In this document: one piece after another, positions 56,306-64,000 of the stretch
Layout: each line of letters begins with the position of its first letter
Position numbering within the stretch: the stretch's first letter is position 1
Program-made: the position numbers and the translations under genes
NCBI GenBank assembly: GCA_944989445.1
Contig: CALYLW010000018.1
Location: 1,840,430 to 1,904,429 of the forward strand
Length of the DNA: 64,000 nt
Direction of reading: 5' to 3'
Source: Ampullaceana balthica
Taxonomy: Eukaryota > Mollusca > Gastropoda > Lymnaeidae
Notes under the pieces: model-generated
What the model was told of the DNA's origin: nothing
The model's database searches: none
What the model saw: the letters and a program-made list of their open reading frames with translations, nothing else

Positions 56306-56493
56306 ATAAAGTAATAGTTTATTTTTTAGTTACGCTATCTCGTTATGTAGACTTGTTGTAGAGATTATGTGTGTACTTGGTCAGGAGAAACCTACTATAG
56401 AAGCGTAATAGGCCGCGCATAAACTTACGCAAGTAATCGCAGTGTTTCACGATAAATTGTGAATGCTCAGGGTTCGAATGATTTGAGTCCTCG

Positions 56494-56679
56494 CAGTGGC
56501 GTAGCTAGGGATTCGTCGAGATTTGTGGGCCCGGGGGCTTGACCTCTTTGGGGGTCCCAGCATACATGACAGGGGTGCAATATTAAATGTAAAAAAAATT
56601 TTGGACACTCCTTTGGGGCCCCCCTCAAGTGGGGGCCGGAGGACTTTCGAATTTGGACCCCTCCCTAGCTACGCCACTG
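56494..56679. mobile_element. 186-bp hAT MITE
   Basis: Ends CAGTGGCGTAGCTAGGG and CCCTAGCTACGCCACTG are a perfect 17-bp inverted repeat. Flanks AGTCCTCG and TGTCCTCG match at 7 of 8 bases. GGGCCC-rich interior. Confidence 0.88.
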
Positions 56680-57202
56680 TGTCCTCGTTTCAATTATGAT
56701 GCCGTTTAAACACTTTCGGCATAATTAGGTTTCAGCTAAAACTAATTTCTGACATTTGACCTTCTAATTGAAGTCATAGGATGCTAGATTTTTTATGTCG
56801 ACCTATTTATTTGATTATTCCTCCACATGTCGATGTTAGGGCACGAGATGGGCAATGACTTACCCTATGTAAACAGTGCAAACTGCCACATAATAAAACT
56901 TGTTTAATCTATACTGCAAGACAGTAAACCCTAGCTGATTCACGGATTTACGACTTCACGGATTGTCGTTTTGCGGATTATTTTAGAATCTCCAAAATCT
57001 TTTCACGTGTATAAACAAGAGTCTTGCGTAGTTCTCGCATATGCCACCATAAAAAGTGCTAATGTCTGGATTTGGTAAAATACGTAGTTACTTAAAGAAA
57101 GCGATTATTATGTGTTTTGTTTTAAAATTTTAATATTAACAAATAATGGAGTTACGTTAAGAAGACCATTTAGCAGCTTGGACTTGCATATTTTAAAAAC
57201 AG

Positions 57203-57366
57203 GTTGTCGGCGTTGACATCAGGGAAGAGCAGCTCGCCAACTAACCAGGACGTATAGCGAACCTAACAGGTTTTGTGGCATCCGCTGATGACCTCTCTGT
57301 TTTGGACAATGGGGTTGCTGATTTGGTGACCATAGGATCTTCTCTTCATTGGGTGGAATGCCAGAG
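57203..57366 (+). pseudogene. Methyltransferase exon 2 paralogue with an in-frame stop
   Basis: Exactly 164 nt, as in the intact exon 2, with an AACAG acceptor and a consensus GTGAGT donor in the same phases. It reads VVGVDIREEQLAN, then TAA at 57242-57244, then PGRIANLTGFVASADDLSVL through VADLVTIGSSLHWVECQ. It is diverged from the intact exon 2 but keeps the D77-equivalent and the HW motif. It is on the opposite strand to the main gene. No partner exons were recognised from 55500 to 64000. Likely a relic of an inverted third copy; a sequencing error at one base is the alternative. Confidence 0.75.
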
Positions 57367-57760
57367 GTGAGTCATAAATAACAGATTTATAACTGCATGG
57401 CACGAAATAAAATCACGTACACACGTAAATCCTATAGTCAGTGAATAGAATTGTTGATACCGACGGGGTGGTCCGTCTTAAATGCACTCTGATCTCATTA
57501 TGAAATATACAGCTTCTTTGCTGACACCGGGTTTTTTTTAGTGGGTGGAGGTTAAAAGTTCTAGTGACCTCGGGAAAATAACATCGCTGAGTAAATATAC
57601 GCGGACTATTTTCAATGAGTAGAGTACTTCAGAGTAAATTGTTCAACATTGTCACCGAGGACTTATATTTTACTGCTTACTGCTTGAGAACTTTTGTGTT
57701 TTCAACTTGAATGACTGATGTTGTATTAATCTTTTACATGTGTGAATGAAATTGCGATTT
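57367..57760. other. No feature seen downstream of the pseudo-exon
   Basis: Would be intron if the plus-strand paralogue were ever a gene. No exon-3-like LxPGG coding was found here. Confidence 0.4.
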
Positions 57761-57764
57761 TTAA

Positions 57765-58956
57765 AAATGTAATTCATAACTCGACATTTAATTAAAAACC
57801 ATATATGTAGCGAGTTTATTTTATGTTGAAAGCTATGACCTATGTCAAATAAACTTATATTTTAAAACAGTTTACATAAGCTATATATACAATATACATT
57901 ATAAACTTTCGCTACCGAACGTATTAACAGAATTTTACTAAATTTAATAAAGTGATTCTGAAAACACTTAATTAATATGAATTGCGAATTGACCATGTTA
58001 TGTTCATTCCTTTGTAGTCGGAATAGCATAAGTGATTTCTAAAATTGCTTTTTAATCATTCTACAGATGCACTTGTTAGCAGACGGTTGAATAATTTTTA
58101 CTTTTTTTTTCAGATATAAAATCTGGTGTGTGTGTGTGTATGTGTGTGCATTGAATATAATTTACAAAATATGATGCCTTATCAGAAATAGGAAACAAAT
58201 AAACAAAAACAAAAAAAGATTCCTTTTTGAAATTATACACATTGCATAAAAACCGTAAAATATAAATCGTAGAATATAGAGACATAAAAAAATGTTAAAT
58301 ATTATTGCCCTTTTACAAAAATTATGAATACGTCAAAAGGAAGAGTTATTTTGGTCCAATACATTCACTTTATAACAAGATTTTATTGTCTAAATATGGT
58401 GTGGACATTGTTTTCATATCATTTTAATGCGACTGCTTTTGTTTTTTTAAAAGTATTTTAGAAAATACATTTATAATTTTGTTTATTTGTGCTATGAGTT
58501 ATGTAGCTTTTGCCTTTTTAAGGGATAGTGCCACATGTTCTTTATCTCATAGACGCGGTTACAAATATTATATTACTTACAATTATGATACGATGCAGTT
58601 TCGTAATTATATATTAAATTTTTGAGCAACGAGGGTGGTAGAGCTCTTTCGGAAAACCTATAAGTTATGTTTATTTTGTACAAGTGGGAATGAAATTGTA
58701 AATTTAGTTATTATGGTCGTCAAGATTAATTATTTAATAAATCATATCTTTTAAATAGTAAGGTAATGTTAAAAGGCACTGCATTAAGTGAAAACAACTC
58801 ACGCGGTAAAATGGCATATCTCTGTTTCCCATAAAATTTTAACTAATAGATGAGTCTGAAATTTAACTTGGCAAATAGAAATAGTAAAAACCAGCAAATA
58901 ATAATGTGGATAAAGGGTCAGTACACTCCCGCTACAAAGTGCGGGTATATTTCTAG
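57765..58956 (+). mobile_element. Helitron copy, inverse of the 11933 element
   Basis: Ends with hairpin CCCGC-TACAAAGT-GCGGG, TATATTT and CTAG at 58953-58956, then T. The body is the reverse complement of about 11933-13100. The 5' end is truncated or unrecognised near 57765. Confidence 0.7.
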
Positions 58957-59115
58957 TAACTTATAAATGTGATAGTTGTAAAAAGATAGATTATTAATTA
59001 CAAATTTATGTATAAAAAAATCATTTGGCCCAACTGAAAATTGAACCCCGTACCTCCAGGTCAGCAATCGATCACATTAACCATTCGACCAGTAAGGCTT
59101 CACGAATTTCTTCTT

Positions 59116-59652
59116 TTTAAATCCCTTATATTAACTTCACCGGCGTCTCTCTCTGTCGTTCGTCGTCGGGCAGAAAAACAAATGTCAAAAATGACCCACT
59201 TACCGTAATGCCATCGAGCTGAAATTCGGTACATAGGCTCTTGTCACATAACAATGCATCGTATCAAAATTTCAGACCGATCGAACGTACAGTTATTAAA
59301 TTAATGTATTTTTAGTTTGTCTATATAAACTATATGAACCGTCGCTATTGTTTACATTTTACGGGTCACTTGACTTCACGCCAGCCATCGTTGAACACAT
59401 CTCGTGTTTTAACCAGATGTACTGGCGTGCTTTTGTTTACATTTTACGTGTCACGCTGAGCTCGGTCCATCGATCGGTGACAAGACCTTTCCCCTCTCCC
59501 AACCCCCACCCCCGGGTTAAAAGCAAAGGGGAGTTAAGACAGATTCAGTCTGTAAATGGTTTTCGCGTTTAAACATAATCAATACTTTTAGTTATGTATC
59601 ATATATAAGGGATTTATAGTCAAAAAATTTGTTTTTACGGGTTTGTTTTATA
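59116..59652 (+). mobile_element. Family A element directly followed by family B
   Basis: Complete: AAATCCCTTATATTAACTTC to ATATAAGGGATTTATAGTC, hairpin and ACGGGTTTGTTTTAT. The next base starts a family B element. Confidence 0.7.
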
Positions 59653-60165
59653 AAATCCTTTATGTTAACTCGTGGTGTCTGCTTGATTGAGGCAGGCAGG
59701 CAGATTGACGGGCTCACCCAAAAAAACTTTGGAACGATTTTTAACCCACTTCCTCGTTAGCTAGCAAGCTGAAATTTTTAAGGCAGACTCGTGCCGATGA
59801 TAAAAATGATGTATCACAATTTCAGATCGATCGCATGTACCGTGATTAAATAATTGAATTTTTAGATTATTTTATTTTCTCTATGTATCATGTTTTTTCT
59901 TGCTATGGTGTTGAGGTGCGTATTATATTGAACAACCTTTCCTCTGTGTGGCAATAAGGTGCGTATTTTTATTTACAATACTTTTTTATAAACATATTCC
60001 TGATCGGTGCGCATTATATTAAATATGTTTTACGACACATAACTACAATTTGTGTAATTTTGGATTGTCTTGCGCTGCGTACTATAATGAACATTCTTTT
60101 AGTTATGTCTCGTACATAAAGGATTTATAGTCAAAATCTTGGATTTTTACGGGTTTTTAAAATAT
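59653..60165 (+). mobile_element. Family B element joined head to tail with family A
   Basis: AAATCCTTTATGTTAACTCG start, GGCAGGCAGG microsatellite and subterminal ATAAAGGATTTATAGTCAAA. Confidence 0.68.
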
Positions 60166-60261
60166 ATTTTTGTAATCTGCCTAAGAAAATTAGACTGTTA
60201 GATAATGAGAGTGAATGAGGATGCTGCTATTTTTTTAAAACTTATTTTTGCAAAGCCGCTA

Positions 60262-62795
60262 TGTCCTCTGAGTGGATTGATGTCTTCGATTATATCCTCT
60301 GAGTGGAGTGATGTCTTGGATTATATCCTCTGAGTGGATTGATGTCTTGGATTATATCCTCTGAGTGGATTGATGTCTTGGATTATATCCGCTGAGTGGA
60401 TTGATGTCTTGGATTATATCCTCTGAGTGGAGTGATGTCTTGGATTATATCCTCTGAGTGGATTGATGTCTTGGATTATATCCTCTGAGTAGATTGATGT
60501 CTTGGATTATATCCTCTGAGTGGATTGATGTCTTGGATTATATCCGCTGAGTGGATTGATGTCTTGGATTATATCCTCTAAGTGGATTGATGTCTTGGAT
60601 TATATCCTCTGAGTGGATTGATGTCTTGGATTATATCCTCTGAGTGGATTGATGTCTTGGATTATATCCGCTGAGTGGATTGATGTCTTGGATTATATCC
60701 TCTGAGTGGATTGATGTCTTGGATTATATCCTCTGAGTGGATTGATGCCTTGGATTATATCCTCTGAGTGGATTGATGTCTTGGATTATATCCTCTGAGT
60801 GGATTGATGTCTTGGATTATATCCTCTGAGTGGATTGATGTTTTGGATTATATCCACTGAGTGGATTGATGTCTTGGATTATATCCTCTGAGTGGATTGA
60901 TGTCTTGGATTATATCCTCTGAGTGGATTGATGTCTTGGATTATATCCACTGAGTGGATTGATGTCTTGGATTATATCCTCTGAGTGGATTGATGTCTTG
61001 GATTATATCCTTTGAGTGGATTGATGTCTTGGATTATATCCTCTGAGTGGATTGATGTCTTGGATTATATCCTCTGAGTGGATTGATGTCTTGGATTATA
61101 TCCTCTGAGTGGAGTGATGTCTTGGATTATATCCTCTGAGTGGATTGATGTCTTGGATTATATCCTCTGAGTGGATTGATGTCTTGGATTATATCCTCTG
61201 AGTGGATTGATGTCTTGGATTATATCCTCTGAGTGGATTGATGTCTTGGATTATATCCTCTGAGTGGATTGATGTCTTGGATTATATCCTCTGAGTGTAT
61301 TGATGTCTTGGATTATATCCGCTGAGTGGATTGATGTTTTGGATTATATCCTCTGAGTGGATTGATGTCTTGGATTATATCCTCTGAGTGGATTGATGTC
61401 TTGGATTATATCCGCTGAGTGGATTGATGTCTTGGATTATATCCTCTGCGTGGATTGATGTCTTGGATTATATCCTCTGAGTGGATTGATGTCTTGGATT
61501 ATATCCGCTGAGTGGATTGATGTCTTGGATTATATCCTCTGAGTGGATTGATGTCTTGGATTATATCCTTTGAGTGGATTGATGTCTTGGATTATATCCT
61601 CTGAGTGGATTGATGTCTTGGATTATATCCTCTAAGTGGATTGTTATCTTGGAGAATATCCTTTTAGTGGATTGCTATCTTGAAGCATATCGTCTGAGTG
61701 GATTGTTATCTTGGAACATATTCTCTGAGAGGATTGCTATCTTTGAGCTTATCCTCTGAGTATATTGTTATCTTTGAGCATATCATCTGACTGGATTGCT
61801 ATCTAGGAGTATATGCTCTGACTGAATTATGCTATCTTGGACCGTATCCTCTGCGTCGATTGCTATCTTGGAATATATCCTTTGAGTGAATTGCTATCTT
61901 GGACCGTATCCTCTGTGGATTGTTATCTTGGACCATATCCTCTTAGTGGATTGATAGCTTGGATCATATCCTCTGAGTAGATTGCTATCTTGGAGCATAT
62001 CCTCTGAGTGGAGTGCTATCTTGGAACATATCCTCTGAGTGGATTGATGTCTTGGATTGTATCCTCTGAGTGGATTGATGTCTTGGATTATATCCTCTAA
62101 GTGGATTGTTATCTTGGAGAATATCCTCTTAGTGTATTGTTATCTTTGATTATATCCGCTGAGTTATCTTGGACCGTATCCTCTTAGTGGATTGTTATCT
62201 TGGAACATATCCTTTGAGTAGATTGCTATCTTGGAATATATCCTCTGATTGGATTGTTGCTATCTTTGATCATATTCTCTGAGTGGATTGCTATCTTGAA
62301 TCAGATCCTCTGAGTGGATTTGTATTTGGTAGCATATCCTTTGGGTGGATTTTAATATTTGAGTATATCCTCTGAATGGATTGCTATCTTGTAGTATATC
62401 CTCTTAGTGGATTGCTATCTTGTAGCATATCGTCTAAGTGGATGGTTATCTTGTAGCATATTTTCTGAGTGGATTGTATCTTGTAGTATATCCTCTTAAT
62501 GGATTGTTATCTTGTAGCATATCGTCTGAGTGGATTTTTATCTTGTAGTATATCCTCTTAGTGGATTGTTATCTTGTAGCATATCGTCTGAGTGGATTGT
62601 TATCTTGTAGTATATCCTCTTAGTGGATTTTTATCTTGTAGCATATCTTCTGAGTGGATTGTTATCTTTCATCATACCCTCTGAGCGGATTGCTATCTTT
62701 GAGCATATCCTCTTAGTGTATTGTTATCTTGGATTATATCTTCTGAGTTGATTGCAATCTTGGAGAATATTCTTTAAGTGGATTGCTATCTTTTG
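60262..62795. repeat. 31-bp satellite, about 80 units, with a homogeneity gradient
   Basis: Unit close to ATTATATCCTCTGAGTGGAT plus TGATGTCTTGG. From 60270 to about 61625 units are nearly identical, with scattered CGC/CAC/CTT variants at one position. From about 61640 onward units are strongly diverged (TTGCTATCTTG, GTAGCATATC, TCTTAGTGG) and vary in length. No reading frame of interest. Confidence 0.95.
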
Positions 62796-62803
62796 TCTTA
62801 CAG

Positions 62804-62863
62804 ATAGATTCGGGGCTTCTGAGCCTACGGTCATTGTGTCATTTGAAAGAGATCCGTCAGCTG
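62804..62863 (+). other. Possible short exon (weak)
   Basis: A pyrimidine-rich acceptor (CTTTTGTCTTACAG) precedes 60 bases that end at a strong donor GTAAGC. The region is richer in GC and looks less repetitive than its surroundings. Two frames are open across it, one leucine-rich (IDSGLLSLRSLCHLKEIRQL), one RFGASEPTVIVSFERDPSA. No homology recognised; it could be chance. Confidence 0.25.
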
Positions 62864-62869
62864 GTAAGC

Positions 62870-64000
62870 CAGCAAGATTTCTGAAAGTCGCCAGACGGCT
62901 TTATTTTCCGAAAAACCCTTTATACATTTACAATGTAACATTTAAAAAATAAAAGTATAAAAGAGCAATTAATCCTTGCTTCATCGATTGAACTATGACT
63001 ATGAACTTGTTAACATATATTTTGAAAACTGAATTTTATGTCATTAAAACGTAAATTGGAAATAGACTTAAGAGTAGTTGAGAGTATTTACTAAGCAGAG
63101 CTTCAAAATATGTGGAATGAGTTGTAGAGACTCGTTGCCATGAGACTATGTTTACACAAAAGATATAATATAATTTGAACATAAAAAGTATTTTAAAAAA
63201 TTGGTTATGACCATTACGAATAATGTTTTTCAAGAGTGGTTAACAATTTTCAACAACAACAAAATCTACACCTATCTGCAGCAGTGGCCATACCTGTATA
63301 ACTAAAGCAACGTCGATTATTGTAAAAGAGAAAATAAAAAAGTTATATTTTATAACAATTTTTTTTATGTGCAACTATAAGGTTATAATTTTGAAAATAG
63401 CCCCAAGTAACAAGATTAACCCAGACTACATGCTGACTTAGAAGGTTCCTTTGTCTACACGTGCAACGCATCAGCTAAATGATTGGTCTGTAACTGGGAC
63501 AGGTACTTTGTTTAAGTTTGACCGTACTTAAAAACTTCAAGCTAGTGCAAAAAATAACTAGAGCATTAAACACTTGACGCACATTCGCGCTTAGATACCG
63601 CACAGCAGTGTCCGTCACCATGCATACCCACTTGGGTTCGTCATGTCATCATGCCTTAACTTCATAACTGTGCTACTTTCACACTTTGTCCATACCCTTC
63701 ACTTTTTACCCCGAACAACAAAATTAGTTTCTATTTAAATGTCTCCCAAAAGCGACTATTTAAGTGTTTGTAGAACTTGACTGTTTTAGTAACAAGTCAG
63801 AGCTGAGTTTCATGAATATTTAAAGAAACTCACAGACATACAATTGAAATAATTCAGTAGACGTATCTTTTTTACAGTATTTATTTATATGTACATATGT
63901 TGTTTTTTTTAAAATTGTAACTGCATAAATTTATAATTTTAATAGCTATAATGTGGACATGAACGTTGTTTGTATTTTTTTTATTCAAATGAGATTGTAG
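62870..64000. other. No feature seen
   Basis: AT-rich sequence without recognisable coding exons, repeat ends or RNA genes. Confidence 0.4.

Overview
This is eukaryotic, AT-rich, intron-bearing DNA dominated by transposable elements. The mix of repeats (CR1/L2-type LINE tails ending in ATT repeats, hAT elements with CAGGGGTGGGC-type ends, Helitrons, tRNA-derived SINEs) and the gene content fit a mollusc, most likely a gastropod. That is my reading of repeat style, not the result of a search. No prokaryotic genes, rRNA or CRISPR are present.

Host gene. One complete protein-coding gene can be assembled on the minus strand: a class I SAM-dependent methyltransferase of 265 residues, in six exons between 47614 (ATG) and 27569 (TAG). 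All five introns have GT-AG ends and matching phases. Its 11.7 kb first intron holds a 4 kb satellite of 55-bp units, Helentron-like elements, Helitrons and LINE fossils. A second copy of its first exon lies at 768-983 on the same strand; the rest of that paralogue would be left of the window. A third relative, one exon with a stop codon, lies on the plus strand at 57203-57366.

Large-scale layout. Positions 1-19320 and 46083-55545 are two direct copies of one segment (a tandem segmental duplication carrying exon 1 and its upstream DNA). Comparing them gives empty sites that date and delimit later insertions. Copy 1 gained two Helitrons (6252-7318 and 11933-14984), a full-length single-ORF non-LTR retrotransposon (7448-11728, 12-bp target duplication) and a hAT derivative (16965-18359). 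Copy 2 gained a minus-strand family-A element (46185-46729) and a candidate Helitron (about 49055-51139). A 21-bp minisatellite has 40 units in copy 1 and 20 in copy 2.

Middle. 19320-27000 holds decayed Helitron-like repeats, a 5'-truncated CR1/L2 LINE and a decayed hAT transposon (24167-26685). 27569-35700 holds exons 6 to 2 of the methyltransferase, two further hAT insertions (29438-30631 and 31888-33928) and a 48-bp minisatellite that grew out of the second one's end.

Right part. After copy 2 come a retrotransposon stub, a small hAT MITE, the methyltransferase pseudo-exon, an inverted Helitron copy, an A-B tandem of Helentron-like repeats and a 31-bp satellite (60262-62795). The two repeat families called A and B here share an unusual structure (terminal versus subterminal inverted repeat that co-varies, a 3' hairpin and an internal microsatellite) and occur head to tail, as expected for rolling-circle elements.
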